64,000 bases of DNA from Jiella avicenniae (GTDB lineage Bacteria; Pseudomonadota; Alphaproteobacteria; Rhizobiales; Rhizobiaceae): positions 124,001-188,000 of the forward strand of contig NZ_JAJUWU010000006.1 of NCBI RefSeq assembly GCF_021390325.1. The letters are read 5' to 3'. Made by a program: the position numbers and the translations under genes. Under the pieces are notes generated by a model. The model was not told the DNA's origin. It ran no database searches and saw nothing but the letters and a program-made list of their open reading frames with translations. Positions 52,189 to 62,077 of this stretch are shown piece after piece (the stretch's first letter is position 1; each line of letters opens with the position of its first letter).

Positions 52189-52285
52189 AGATCTTGCGGC
52201 GTAGAGGTGCTGCGACGCGTTTCCCACATGGGTTCTTGCGGCACCGGCCGTATCCCGCGGTTCCCCAATGCGACGATGCCGACTG

Positions 52286-52741
52286 ATGAACGACGAAACT
52301 TTCGCACTCGACCAGCACCTCTGCTTCGCGCTCTACGGCGCCTCGATGGCGATCGGGCGGCTCTACAAGCCGGTGCTGGACGAGGCGGGCATCACCTATC
52401 CGCAATATCTGGTGTTGAGCACGCTGTGGGAGCGGGACGGCCTGACCATCGGCGCGATCGCCGAGCGGCTGGCGCTGGAATCGAGCACGATCACCCCGCT
52501 GGTCAAGCGGCTGGAGGCGAACGGCTTCGTCGCCCGCCGGCGCAATGCCGAGGACGAGCGGCAGGTGCTGGTCACGATGACCGAGGCGGGGCGGGCGATG
52601 CGCGCCGTCACACGCCGGCTCGGCGAGCGGATCCTTGCTGCCTCCGCGATGTCGCCCGACCGGTTTCGCGCCCTCAACGCCGAGGTCCGGGCGCTGCGGG
52701 ACGCCGTCGCGGCCGCTACGGAACGGCCGCCGGAACGATAG
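52286..52741 (+). CDS. ohrR: MarR-family organic hydroperoxide sensor OhrR
   Basis: A 151-residue winged-helix repressor. The reactive cysteine lies at Cys13 in LDQHLCFALYGAS, the OhrR signature; its oxidation by peroxide releases DNA. The DNA-binding helix and wing are LALESSTITPLVKRLEANGF and RRNAEDERQVLVTMT. The ATG at 52286 gives the family start; another ATG six codons upstream is possible. It faces ohr across the palindromic operators. Confidence 0.92.
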   Translation: MNDETFALDQHLCFALYGASMAIGRLYKPVLDEAGITYPQYLVLSTLWERDGLTIGAIAERLALESSTITPLVKRLEANGFVARRRNAEDERQVLVTMTEAGRAMRAVTRRLGERILAASAMSPDRFRALNAEVRALRDAVAAATERPPER

Positions 52742-52744
52742 CCC

Positions 52745-53416
52745 TCAGGCGCCGGCGGAGCCCTCCCGCTTCACCGCCTCGATCAGCCGGATGGCGTCCG
52801 GGCTCGCCCATTCGGCCGGACCGGTGATGACGCCTTTCGCACAGCCGTCCGGGTCGACGATGAGCGAGACCGGCAGGCCGAGGGTGACGCCCTTGGACTT
52901 GAGGTCGTTGAACGTCGCCAGCGAGCCGTCGTGATAGAGCGGCAGGCTCTCGAGGTTGGTCTCGGTGTAGAATGTCTTCGGCTTGGCGAGATCGCCCATG
53001 TCGACATTGATCGGCACCACGGCGAAATCCGCGCCGCCTTCCTGGCGCTCCAGCGCGTCGAGAGCCGGCATCTCCGCCCGGCAGGGGACGCACCACGTCG
53101 CCCAGACGTTGACCAGCAAATTCTTGCCGGCGAAGTCGGCGATCGAGACCTCCTTGCCGCTCTCGTCCTTGAAGGCGATGGTCTTCGCATCGAAGGGCTC
53201 GTCGAGGGCGCGCACGGCCGCCACTTCGCCGGTGGCATTGTCGTTGACGGCGGCAGCGAAACTCTCGTCGAGCGGGCAGGCGGAAGCGACCGCGTTGCCA
53301 GACCCGCTTTCCGTCACGTATAGCACCCCGACACCGGCCACGATGCCGAAGACCAGCGCCAGACCCGCAATGGCGAGGAGACGCTTGTCGAAGCGCAGCG
53401 AATTCTCCACCGTCAT
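52745..53416 (-). CDS. tlpA: TlpA-like thiol:disulfide interchange protein
   Basis: A 223-residue membrane-anchored thioredoxin. A single N-terminal helix ([20 protein letters not shown]) anchors it to the inner membrane with the domain in the periplasm. The active site is WATWCVPC (Cys109, Cys112), followed by the conserved cis-Pro region [13 protein letters not shown]. TlpA supports cytochrome oxidase maturation in rhizobia. GGGAG lies directly upstream of the ATG. It diverges from argH, the usual arrangement in this order, and could be kept reduced by the CcdA encoded at 24475. Confidence 0.9.
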   Translation of the reverse strand: MTVENSLRFDKRLLAIAGLALVFGIVAGVGVLYVTESGSGNAVASACPLDESFAAAVNDNATGEVAAVRALDEPFDAKTIAFKDESGKEVSIADFAGKNLLVNVWATWCVPCRAEMPALDALERQEGGADFAVVPINVDMGDLAKPKTFYTETNLESLPLYHDGSLATFNDLKSKGVTLGLPVSLIVDPDGCAKGVITGPAEWASPDAIRLIEAVKREGSAGA

Positions 53417-53447
53417 TTCACTCCCAATCCTTCGTCCTACGGTACCG

Positions 53448-54851
53448 ATGAGCCAGAAAACCAGCAACGAGATGTGGGGCGGCCGTTTCGCCTCCGGCCC
53501 CGACGCGATCATGGAGGAGATCAACGCCTCGATCGATTTCGACAAGCGGCTCTATCGCGAAGACATCCGCGGTTCCAAGGCCCATGCCGAGATGCTGGGG
53601 CGGCAGGGCATCGTCTCGGCCGAAGATGCCGAGAAGATCGTCGAGGGTCTCGCCCAGATCGAGGCCGAGATCGAGGCGGGGACGTTCAACTTCTCGCGAC
53701 GGCTCGAAGACATCCACATGAACGTCGAGTCGCGCCTCGCCGAGCTGATCGGCCCCGCCGCGGGGCGGCTCCATACGGCGCGCTCGCGCAACGATCAGGT
53801 GGCGATCGATTTCCGCATGCATGTGCGCACCGCCTTCGAGGCGTTGGAGGCGAGGCTGACGGCCTTCATCGAAGCCCTGCTCGACAAGGCCGAAGCTCAT
53901 GCGGAAACGGTGATGCCGGGCTTCACCCATCTGCAGGTCGCCCAGCCGGTCACCTTCGGCCATCACTGCCTCGCCTATGTCGAGATGGCGGCGCGCGACC
54001 GCTCGCGCTGCCGCGACGCGCTGAAGCGCCTCGACGAGTGCCCGCTCGGCGCGGCGGCGCTCGCCGGCACGGGCTTTGCCATCGACCGGCATGCGACGGC
54101 GACCGCGCTCGGCTTCGCGACGCCGACGCGCAACTCCCTCGATTCGGTCTCGGACCGCGATTTCGCGCTGGAGTTCCTGTCCGTGGCGGCGATCTGCGCC
54201 ACCCATCTGTCGCGGCTCGCCGAAGAGGTCGTCATCTGGTCGACGCCGCAGTTCGGCTTCGTCAGGCTGTCGGATGCCTTTTCGACGGGCTCCTCGATCA
54301 TGCCGCAGAAACGCAACCCGGATGCGGCGGAGCTGGTGCGCGCCAAGCCCGGCCGGATCAACGGCGCGCTCATCTCGCTGCTGACGGTGATGAAGGGCCT
54401 GCCGCTGACCTATTCCAAGGACATGCAGGAGGACAAGGAGCAGGTCTTCGACGCGATCGATTCGCTCGCCCTGGCTCTGGCGGCGGCGACGGGGATGATC
54501 CGCGATCTCACGGTCAATGCCGAGGCGATGCGCAAGGCCGCCGGCCACGGCTATTCGACCGCCACCGATCTCGCCGACTATCTGGTGCGCGAACTCGGCC
54601 TGCCCTTCCGCGAGGCCCATCACGTCACCGGTCGGGCGGTCTCGCTCGCCGAAGGGGCGGGGCTCAAGCTCGAGGACCTGCCGCTCGACGTCCTGAAGTC
54701 CCTCGACGGACGCATCGGCGAGGGGATCTATTCGGTGCTCGGCGTCGACGCCTCGGTGCGCAGCCGCACGAGTTTCGGTGGCACCGCGCCCGACAACGTC
54801 CGCCAGCAAGTGGCATACTGGCGACATCGGCTGGCTCCTGAGGGGCTTTGA
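53448..54851 (+). CDS. argH: Argininosuccinate lyase
   Basis: The last step of arginine synthesis, splitting argininosuccinate to arginine and fumarate. The 467-residue protein starts [20 protein letters not shown] and contains [19 protein letters not shown], the HTH-lyase TGFAIDRH region and the fumarate-lyase signature [12 protein letters not shown] with the catalytic serine near residue 282–283. Length is standard. It begins 31 bases from the divergent tlpA start. Confidence 0.97.
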   Translation: MSQKTSNEMWGGRFASGPDAIMEEINASIDFDKRLYREDIRGSKAHAEMLGRQGIVSAEDAEKIVEGLAQIEAEIEAGTFNFSRRLEDIHMNVESRLAELIGPAAGRLHTARSRNDQVAIDFRMHVRTAFEALEARLTAFIEALLDKAEAHAETVMPGFTHLQVAQPVTFGHHCLAYVEMAARDRSRCRDALKRLDECPLGAAALAGTGFAIDRHATATALGFATPTRNSLDSVSDRDFALEFLSVAAICATHLSRLAEEVVIWSTPQFGFVRLSDAFSTGSSIMPQKRNPDAAELVRAKPGRINGALISLLTVMKGLPLTYSKDMQEDKEQVFDAIDSLALALAAATGMIRDLTVNAEAMRKAAGHGYSTATDLADYLVRELGLPFREAHHVTGRAVSLAEGAGLKLEDLPLDVLKSLDGRIGEGIYSVLGVDASVRSRTSFGGTAPDNVRQQVAYWRHRLAPEGL

Positions 54852-54940
54852 CGGCGAGGGCGGGTGCTTTTGCCGTGGGAACCGTTTATCACCATCGCGG
54901 CAATCGGAGTCGCGGGACAGTCGAGATGGGAGATCGAGCG

Positions 54941-55207
54941 GTGAAGCTGGTATGGACGGCCGTCGTCGTCGTCATGAGTCTTCTGGCGGGCTGCGGCGTC
55001 AAGAACCTGCCGGTGGGCCCGACCACCGGGGAGGTTCCTCCGGTCGTCGATGGTGACGCGAAGTCGAACCGAAGCGGCGACACGGCAACGTCGCTCCGGC
55101 CGACGTCCCTCACCCAGTCGAGCCGCAACGTCGCCATCAGCGGCGCCGAAGTCTCGAAGAACGAGACCGCCGATCGCGGCTTCATCCTCGATCCGCTGTT
55201 GAACTGA
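54941..55207 (+). CDS. LptM-like small lipoprotein
   Basis: An 88-residue lipoprotein. A type II signal peptide (KLVWTAVVVVMSLLAG then Cys) is followed by CGVKNLPVGP, close to the LptM/YifL pattern CG-x-K-G-P-L. LptM helps LptD mature for LPS transport in E. coli. The mature part is Ser/Thr/Asn-rich and probably disordered. GGGAGA lies seven bases before the GTG at 54941; an ATG at 54926 is an alternative. The argH–lipoprotein–lysA order supports the assignment, but homology to LptM is inferred from the motif alone. Confidence 0.75.
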   Translation: MKLVWTAVVVVMSLLAGCGVKNLPVGPTTGEVPPVVDGDAKSNRSGDTATSLRPTSLTQSSRNVAISGAEVSKNETADRGFILDPLLN

Positions 55208-55233
55208 CCCTGAAATCCGGTGCCGGCATCGCC

Positions 55234-56508
55234 ATGAATCATTTCGGATACAAGGACGGCAGCCTCCATGCCGAAGACGTTGCGATCGAGACGATCGCCG
55301 CGGAAGTCGGCACGCCGTTCTACTGCTATTCGACGGCGACGCTGACGCGGCACTACCAGGTCTTCGCCCGGGCATTCTCCGACATCGACGCGCTCGTCTG
55401 CTATGCGGTGAAGGCGAACTCCAACCAAGCGGTGCTCGCCACCCTCGCCGGGCTCGGCGCCGGCGCCGACGTGGTTTCGGGCGGCGAACTGATCCGGGCG
55501 CTGCGGGCGGGCATTCCCGCCGAAAAGATCATGTTTTCCGGCGTCGGCAAGACCGTCGCGGAGATCGACGTCGCGCTCGCTTCGGGGATCTTCTGCTTCA
55601 ACGTCGAATCGGAGCCCGAACTCGAGGCGATTTCGGCCCGCGCCGTCGGCGCCGGCGTCACCGCCAACGTGTCCTTCCGGATCAATCCGGACGTCGATGC
55701 GGGCGGCCACGCCAAGATCTCGACCGGCAAGAAGCACGACAAGTTCGGCATCGCCTTCGACCGCGCCGACGCCGTCTACGAGCGCGCCCGCGAACTGCCC
55801 GGCATCGCCGTCACCGGCATCGACATGCATATCGGCAGCCAGATCGAGGCGCTGGAGCCCTTCGACCGCGCCTTCGACCGGCTGGCGGGCCTCGTCAGGC
55901 ACCTGCGCGGCATGGGCCACCGGATCGACCACGTCGATCTCGGCGGCGGGCTCGGCGTTCCCTATCGCCGCGACAACCAGCCGCCGCCGGAGCCGCCGGC
56001 CTATGCCGAGATCGTCAAGCGCCACGTGCGCGATCTCGGCTGCAAGGTGGTGTTCGAGCCGGGCCGGCTGATCGCCGCCAATGCCGGCATTCTCGTTTCG
56101 CGCGTCGTCTACGTGAAGAAGACCGAGGGCAAGACCTTCCTCGTCCTCGACGCGGCGATGAACGATCTGATCCGTCCGACCCTCTACGACGCCTGGCACG
56201 ACATCGCACCCGTCCACGAATCGGCCGGGGGGGAGCGCTTCCTCGTCGACGTCGTCGGCCCGGTCTGCGAGAGCGGCGACTTCCTCGCCAAAGACCGCGA
56301 CATGCCGGTGGTGAAGGCGGGGGACCTCGTCCAGGTCGCCTCGGCGGGCGCTTACGGGGCAGTGCAGTCCTCGACCTACAATACCCGTCCGCTGATCGCA
56401 GAGGTGCTGGTCAAGGGTGGCGACTTCGCCATCGTGCGGCCGCGCCAGACGATCGACGAGCTGATCGGCCTCGACCGACTGCCGGGCTGGCTCGGCGGCG
56501 AGGATTGA
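55234..56508 (+). CDS. lysA: Diaminopimelate decarboxylase
   Basis: A PLP enzyme that makes lysine from meso-diaminopimelate. The 424-residue protein has the PLP lysine in CYAVKANSN (Lys60), the HIGSQI loop, the phosphate-binding GGGLGVPY and the C-terminal CESGDFLAKDR with its substrate cysteine. All are intact. It follows the lipoprotein gene by 26 bases, likely in one operon with argH. Confidence 0.97.
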   Translation: MNHFGYKDGSLHAEDVAIETIAAEVGTPFYCYSTATLTRHYQVFARAFSDIDALVCYAVKANSNQAVLATLAGLGAGADVVSGGELIRALRAGIPAEKIMFSGVGKTVAEIDVALASGIFCFNVESEPELEAISARAVGAGVTANVSFRINPDVDAGGHAKISTGKKHDKFGIAFDRADAVYERARELPGIAVTGIDMHIGSQIEALEPFDRAFDRLAGLVRHLRGMGHRIDHVDLGGGLGVPYRRDNQPPPEPPAYAEIVKRHVRDLGCKVVFEPGRLIAANAGILVSRVVYVKKTEGKTFLVLDAAMNDLIRPTLYDAWHDIAPVHESAGGERFLVDVVGPVCESGDFLAKDRDMPVVKAGDLVQVASAGAYGAVQSSTYNTRPLIAEVLVKGGDFAIVRPRQTIDELIGLDRLPGWLGGED

Positions 56509-56646
56509 CGGCAGGCCGCTGCCCGGGCGCCGGGTGGTGCTGCCATGCCTCTGACCTCGCAGCGTCTTCACAGTCCCGTCAAGCGCCTCCACTTCGCCTC
56601 AAATCCTGTTAGGGTCGGGATCGACGAGCGCGAACTGGGGCAGGGC

Positions 56647-59382
56647 ATGGCGGACAACGACGCGTCGAGGACATGGCGGCCGACCCGGCGGCTCGGCTGG
56701 ACGCGCCGGACGACCTTCGCCGCCATGCTGCTGGAGCGCTCCTGGCCGGCGATTCTCGGCCTTGCCGCCAGCGCCGCGCTGTTTCTCGTCTTCGCCTGGT
56801 TCGGCCTGTTCCGGCTGATGCCGGACGTGCTGCGCATCGTCGTTCTGGCCGTCATCGCCCTTTGCGCGCTCGCCTCCATCGCCCTTCTGGCGGTCGGATC
56901 GAGGCGGCTGCGGTTTCCCTCGACCGGCGACGTCGATCGGCGGATCGAGGCGACCAGCCGGCTCACCCATCAGCCGCTGCGGGCCCAGGGCGAGCGCCCG
57001 TCCAGCGACGATCCCTTCGCCGCCGCCCTGTGGCGCGAGCACCAGCGGCGGATGTCGGCCAATCTGCGCCATCTCACCGGCGGAGCGCCGGCGACGCGTA
57101 GCGAGCGGCTCGACCCGATCGGCCTGCGCGCCGTCCTCGCGCTTCTCCTCGTCACGTCCTTCGCCTTTTCCTTCGGCCCGGACGGCGGGCGCATCGCCGA
57201 CGCCTTCCTGCGGCCGGCGAGCGTCGAGGCCGCAGGCCGGCGGGTCGACGCCTGGGTGACGCCGCCGGCCTATACGCGGCGGGCGCCGATCTTCCTGACG
57301 GCGGCGGACACCCAGCCGATCACCGTGCCGGAAGGCAGCAAGTTCTCGCTTCGCGTCAGCAACGGCGAAAGCGTCGACGTGACGTTCGATCCGGCGCGCG
57401 AGGGCGCCGATGCGGTCGCGATTCTCTCGACCGCGGAGGCGAAGGCGGCCGAGGCCGCTGCCGGAGACGGCGCCGCTCCCGCGACGGGCGACGCGAACGA
57501 GACGGCCGCGGACGAGACGAAGCCGGCCGCGGAAACCGGCGGCGGAGCCGAAACGGCCGCGCCGGCCGACGGGCCCCGCGACTACGAATATACCGTCGCC
57601 GAAAGCGGTTCGATCGACGTCGAGACCGGCTTCTCCTCACTCGGGCAATGGCGATTTTCGGTGACGCCCGACGCCGATCCGACCATCGCCTTCAAGGACG
57701 AACCCTCCGAGTCCCGCAACGGCGCGCTGCAGCTCGCCTACGAGGTCGGCGACGACTACGGGGTGCGCAAGGCACGCGGCGAGATCGAGGTCGAGGGCGC
57801 GCAGGCGGCCGGCGCCCGGCCGCTCTATCCGGCGCCGGAGATGCGGCTCGCGGTGCCGCGGCGCGGCCAGGGCGTTTCGGAAGGAAAATCCAGCGTCGAC
57901 CTCACCGAGAGCCCCTATGCCGGCGCGAAGGTCGATCTGACCCTCGTCGCGGAAGACGATGCGGGCCAGACCGGACGCTCCAAGACCAAGGCGATCACCC
58001 TGCCCGAGCGCCGCTTCCTCAATCCGCTGGCGAAGGCCGTGGTCGAGCAGCGCCGGATCCTCGCCCTCGATGCCAACAGGGCCGACCGCGTCGTCGACAT
58101 GCTCGACGCGGTGACGCTGCGCGGCGACGAATTCATCGCCAATCCGACCGACTATCTCGCGCTGAAGGCCGTCAGGACGCGCATCGCGACCGCCCCTGAC
58201 GACGAGACGCTGCGCTCGGCGGTCGACTTCATGTGGGAGATCGCGCTCGGCATCGAGGACGGCGACCTGTCGCTCGCCGAGCGCCGGCTCCGGGACGCGC
58301 GCGAACGGCTCGCCGAGGCGCTGGAAAACGGCGCGTCTGGCGAGGAGATCGACAAGCTGATGCAGGAACTGCGCGAGGCGATGCAGGAATACATGCAGGC
58401 GCTCGCCGAGCAGATGAAGAACATGCCGCCGATGAGCCAGGAGGAGATGCAGTCGCAGAACTTCCAGGAGATCCGTCCCCAGGACCTGCAGAAGATGCTC
58501 GACCGGATCGAGGATCTGGCGAAATCCGGCTCCAAGGACGCCGCCCAGCAGCTGCTGTCGGAACTGCAGCAGATGATGGACAACCTGCAGGCCATGCGGC
58601 CCGGCCAGCAGCGGCAGGGGCAGGGCCAGCAGAACCCGATGCAGGAGCAGATGAACAAGCTCGGCGAGATGCTGCAGCGCCAGCAGCAGCTGCGGGACCA
58701 GACCTACGATCTCGGCCGCCAGATGTATCGCCAGCAGCAACAGCAGGGTCGGCAAGGCCAGCAGCAGCAGGGCCAGCAGCAGCAGGGCGAGCAGCAGCAG
58801 GGCGAGAACCAGGAGGGCCAGCAAGGGCAGCAGGGCCAGCAGCCGGGCGGCGAGATGACCGCCGAACAGATGCAGGAGATGATGAAGCAGCTGCAGCAGC
58901 AGCAGGGCGAACTGCAGCAGCAGCTGGAAGCGATGCGCCAGGAACTCGAAGGCATGGGCATGCAGCCCTCCGAGGACTTCGGCGAGGCCGGCGAGGAGAT
59001 GGGCAATGCCGAGGGCTCGCTCGGCGAAGGCCGCGACGGCGAGGCCTTCGGGCATCAGGGCAAGGCCCTCGAAGCGCTGCGGCGCGGCGCGCAGTCGATG
59101 ATGCAGCAGATGCAGCAGGCGATGCAGCAGGGCCAGCAGCCCGGCCAGGGCCAGATGGGCCAGGGTTTCGGCGGACGGCAGATGAACCAGTCGAGCCGCG
59201 ATCCGCTCGGCCGACAGCGCAATTCGCAAGGTCCCGATTTCGGCGAGGACGTCGGCATTCCCGACGAGATCGACACCCAGCGCGCCCGCCGGATCCTCGA
59301 CCAGATCCGCAAGCGGCTCGGCAACCAGCTCTCGCCGCAGCAGGAGCGGGAGTATCTGGAGCGGCTGCTGCAGACGCCGTGA
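56647..59382 (+). CDS. DUF4175 / TIGR02302 membrane protein with Gln-rich tract
   Basis: A 911-residue protein. Two transmembrane helices near the N-terminus (about residues 30–85) and a third near 155 are followed by a large periplasmic-type region: an acidic Ala/Glu stretch, repeated beta-rich segments (TPDADPTIAFKDEPSE), helical EYMQALAEQMKNMPPMS, and a Gln/Gly low-complexity tract (58726–58857). The end, TQRARRILDQIRKRLGNQLS, is conserved in the family. TIGR02302 proteins lie downstream of lysA in Hyphomicrobiales; their function is unknown. The ATG at 56647 matches family length; 56545 would add 34 residues. Confidence 0.85.
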   Translation: MADNDASRTWRPTRRLGWTRRTTFAAMLLERSWPAILGLAASAALFLVFAWFGLFRLMPDVLRIVVLAVIALCALASIALLAVGSRRLRFPSTGDVDRRIEATSRLTHQPLRAQGERPSSDDPFAAALWREHQRRMSANLRHLTGGAPATRSERLDPIGLRAVLALLLVTSFAFSFGPDGGRIADAFLRPASVEAAGRRVDAWVTPPAYTRRAPIFLTAADTQPITVPEGSKFSLRVSNGESVDVTFDPAREGADAVAILSTAEAKAAEAAAGDGAAPATGDANETAADETKPAAETGGGAETAAPADGPRDYEYTVAESGSIDVETGFSSLGQWRFSVTPDADPTIAFKDEPSESRNGALQLAYEVGDDYGVRKARGEIEVEGAQAAGARPLYPAPEMRLAVPRRGQGVSEGKSSVDLTESPYAGAKVDLTLVAEDDAGQTGRSKTKAITLPERRFLNPLAKAVVEQRRILALDANRADRVVDMLDAVTLRGDEFIANPTDYLALKAVRTRIATAPDDETLRSAVDFMWEIALGIEDGDLSLAERRLRDARERLAEALENGASGEEIDKLMQELREAMQEYMQALAEQMKNMPPMSQEEMQSQNFQEIRPQDLQKMLDRIEDLAKSGSKDAAQQLLSELQQMMDNLQAMRPGQQRQGQGQQNPMQEQMNKLGEMLQRQQQLRDQTYDLGRQMYRQQQQQGRQGQQQQGQQQQGEQQQGENQEGQQGQQGQQPGGEMTAEQMQEMMKQLQQQQGELQQQLEAMRQELEGMGMQPSEDFGEAGEEMGNAEGSLGEGRDGEAFGHQGKALEALRRGAQSMMQQMQQAMQQGQQPGQGQMGQGFGGRQMNQSSRDPLGRQRNSQGPDFGEDVGIPDEIDTQRARRILDQIRKRLGNQLSPQQEREYLERLLQTP
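58726..58857 (+). repeat. Gln-rich low-complexity tract in the DUF4175 gene
   Basis: CAGCAG-type codons dominate, giving runs such as QQQQGQQQQGEQQQGE separated by GQQGQQ. The DNA is a degenerate CAG/GGC repeat prone to length change. It encodes a disordered linker near the end of the protein. Confidence 0.8.
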
Positions 59383-59486
59383 TTAACAGCTTGTGCTATC
59401 GGCTCCGATATTTTTTCTGTGAATTAATGTATCTAAGAAAATCGTGATTTTTTAAATATTTCGCCTTTGTAGAAATCTAATGTAAA

Positions 59487-60209
59487 TCAATCTCCTTTCA
59501 ACTCAATTTCTGGAATTATTCTCATGAGATCTTTGCAGATTCTCTCTGCGTCTTGGATGGGGTATGCGTTCGGGGATGCATTTGCTTGATTCAAGGTGGC
59601 GAAAATCCGGGAGACATTATCGCACTCTAAGAGCAAGCGATTCGTTTCGATAAGAAATTCCTGTAACTTATGTGGCTCGTTGCCCGTAAACCCAGCGATC
59701 AAGTGATCCTCCACGATTTTGAAGCCGGAAACGAGAAGCGCAATGATTGCCGCCACAACCGATGCGGATGAGTTTCCAAGTCCGAGAGCCCCGAGCACAC
59801 TCACGTTGCTGACTAGGGCCACAAGAGAAGCAGACAATTTCAGTCGTTTGGCCGTTTTTACACGGGACCGAGCACGAGGGAGTTCCACGGTCAGTCGACT
59901 CTGCATCCGATTGAGAGTCGCTTCAATCAGAGCAATCTTCAATATTTCAGTATCGTGATCGAATGTCCTGCCAGGTTCTTTGTTGTCTGCTTGTGGTTGA
60001 AAAACGCCGCTCAGAATGCCATTCTTTATGATGTTTATAACGTCGGACACATTATCAGGTGTAATTTCTGAAATTTGTACTTTATCTTCGGAATTGACTG
60101 TAATTTTACCGCCATTTTCAGACTCAAGCCAAGATTGCATGGCGCGAGCGAGTGTTGGCACCGTCTTGTTCAAAGACGCAGACGCCGCGTTTAGCAACGA
60201 TGGTTCCAT
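59487..60209 (-). CDS. Unknown AT-rich 2-TM protein with EACC1-like N-terminus
   Basis: A 240-residue protein of unknown function. The N-terminal 60 residues (AMQSWLESENGGKITVNSED then VQISEITPDNVSDVINII) resemble EACC1-type effector-associated domains: a Trp-Leu helix, a strand, then an acidic helix. A charged linker precedes two adjacent transmembrane helices (KLSASLVALVSNVSVLGALG and SASVVAAIIALLVSGFKIVE, about 131–170), then a helical C-terminus. GAGG precedes the ATG. Base composition is AT-rich, unlike its neighbours, so it was probably acquired. The layout resembles 2-TM effectors of defence systems, but no partner gene is adjacent. Confidence 0.6.
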   Translation of the reverse strand: MEPSLLNAASASLNKTVPTLARAMQSWLESENGGKITVNSEDKVQISEITPDNVSDVINIIKNGILSGVFQPQADNKEPGRTFDHDTEILKIALIEATLNRMQSRLTVELPRARSRVKTAKRLKLSASLVALVSNVSVLGALGLGNSSASVVAAIIALLVSGFKIVEDHLIAGFTGNEPHKLQEFLIETNRLLLECDNVSRIFATLNQANASPNAYPIQDAERICKDLMRIIPEIELKGD

Positions 60210-60599
60210 GGCATATGCCTCTGATCATCAGCTTGAATTTATTGAACGTATGATTATACATCAGAGTTGTAAAATTAGAAAATTCCCTTGGGAAACATAT
60301 CAATAGGCCGATCACCGAGCGCTCGATCCTAGCAATGCGGAAAGAGTTGGCAGGGGCCCGCCCGCAAGGTCTCCCGCCGCAGGTGCTTTGACCCGCCAAA
60401 ATTTTTAATCGACTGCGGTTCGGAAACGTGGGTACCCACGAGAAGCGTGCAAGTCGCTTGAGGTTCGGCCGTGGCGAAGCCCGTCGGGGCGGCCTATAAG
60501 GTGATTTGCCGGCTTTGCTAGCAGCGTTGTCGCCGCAGTCGATTGCTTGGTCCGACGACGTTCAATGTCGTAGGTGTTTTTGTTTCCGGAGGCCTGTCG
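60210..60599. other. Intergenic region before the aminotransferase
   Basis: About 390 bases, AT-rich near the 2-TM gene and GC-rich later. It presumably carries two divergent promoters. No gene, repeat or RNA is recognised. Confidence 0.4.
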
Positions 60600-61964
60600 A
60601 TGACGCTCAACCCCAACTCGATCGAGGCGCGCGACGTCGCCTATCACCTGCACAGCTACACCAATGCCCGCCGGCACGAGGAAATCGGGCCGATCGTCAT
60701 CGAGAGCGGCGAGGGGATGTACGTCACCGATACGGACGGCAAGCGCTATGTCGAGGCGATGGCCGGTCTCTGGTCGGTCGCCGTCGGCTTCGGCGAGAAG
60801 CGGCTGGTGGCTGCGGCGGCGCGCCAGATGGAGAAGCTGAACTACTACCACACCTTCACCCACAAGTCGCACGTCCCGGCGATCGAACTCGCCGAGAAGC
60901 TGATCGCCATGGCGCCGGTGAAGATGTCGAAGGTCTATTTCACCAATTCCGGCTCCGAAGCCAACGACACGATGATCAAGCTGGTACGCTATCGCTCCAA
61001 CGCCCTCGGCCAGCCGGAAAAGAAGAAGATCATCAGCCGGATCAAGGGCTATCACGGGGTGACGCTGGCCTCCGCCAGCCTGACCGGCCTGCCGAACAAC
61101 CATCGCGCCTTCGACCTGCCGATGGAGGGGATTCTCCACACGACCTGCCCGCATTACTGGCGGGAGGGCCGCGACGGCGAGAGCGAGGAGGCGTTCGCCA
61201 GCCGCTGCGCGGCCGATCTGGAGGCGATGATCCAGGCGGAAGGTCCCGAGACGATCGCCGCCTTCATCGGCGAGCCGGTGATGGGGGCGGGCGGCGTCAT
61301 CGTGCCGCCGAAGACCTATTGGCAGAAGATCCAGGCGGTCCTGAAGAAATACGACATCCTGCTCGTCGCCGACGAGGTGATCTGCGGTTTCGGCCGGACC
61401 GGGCGGGCCTTCGGCTGCGAAACCTACGGGATCGAGCCGGACATCATGACGGTGTCGAAGGCGCTGTCTTCGTCCTACCTGCCGATTTCGGCGCTTCTGA
61501 TCAACGATCGCGTCTATCAGCCGGTCGCCGACCAATCCTCCGAGATCGGCACCTTCGGCCACGGCTACACCGCTTCGGGCCATCCGGTCGCCGCCGCCGT
61601 CGCGCTCGAAAACCTCGCCATCATCGAGGAGAAGCGCCTGATCGAGCATGCGGCGGAGATCGCACCCTATTTCCAGGAGCAACTGGCGTCTCTCGGCGAG
61701 CACCCGCTGGTCGGCGAGGTGCGGGGCGTCGGGCTGATCGCCGCCGTCGAGCTCGTCACCGACAAGCAGGCGAAGGTCGCCATGCAGCCGCCGGGCTCGA
61801 TGGCCGGCGCCGCCTTCGCAATGGTGCAGAAGAACGGCGTGATCTCGCGGGCGATCGGCGACGCGCTCGCCTTCTGCCCGCCGCTGATCGTCCAGAGGAA
61901 CGACGTCGACACCATCGTCGAGGCGACCCGCGCCGGCCTCGACGAGCTTCAGGCGTCTCTGTAG
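60600..61964 (+). CDS. Class III (omega-type) aminotransferase
   Basis: A PLP enzyme of 454 residues that moves amino groups from amines or omega-amino acids to pyruvate or a similar acceptor. Visible signatures are FTNSGSEANDTMIKLVRY, EPVMGAGGVIVPP, ADEVICGFGRTG and the PLP lysine in TVSKALSSSYLP (Lys287). GGAGG precedes the ATG at 60600. It resembles the group labelled aspartate aminotransferase family or beta-alanine/taurine:pyruvate transaminases; the substrate is unknown. No transport or catabolic gene is adjacent to decide it. Confidence 0.92.
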   Translation: MTLNPNSIEARDVAYHLHSYTNARRHEEIGPIVIESGEGMYVTDTDGKRYVEAMAGLWSVAVGFGEKRLVAAAARQMEKLNYYHTFTHKSHVPAIELAEKLIAMAPVKMSKVYFTNSGSEANDTMIKLVRYRSNALGQPEKKKIISRIKGYHGVTLASASLTGLPNNHRAFDLPMEGILHTTCPHYWREGRDGESEEAFASRCAADLEAMIQAEGPETIAAFIGEPVMGAGGVIVPPKTYWQKIQAVLKKYDILLVADEVICGFGRTGRAFGCETYGIEPDIMTVSKALSSSYLPISALLINDRVYQPVADQSSEIGTFGHGYTASGHPVAAAVALENLAIIEEKRLIEHAAEIAPYFQEQLASLGEHPLVGEVRGVGLIAAVELVTDKQAKVAMQPPGSMAGAAFAMVQKNGVISRAIGDALAFCPPLIVQRNDVDTIVEATRAGLDELQASL

Positions 61965-62077
61965 AGGACGTGTCGCGCTCCGTTTCGGGATCGTCCCGGG
62001 CGGAGCGGCGGCTGCCGCGGTCGGCAGATGCACACGGTTGGGAAACCTCGCCGGTCGCCCCGTCCGTCGGCGCGATT

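Noticed and set aside
54848-54940. An earlier start for the lipoprotein that would overlap argH
   Set aside because: The lipoprotein signal peptide only makes sense from 54926 or 54941, and a ribosome site supports 54941.
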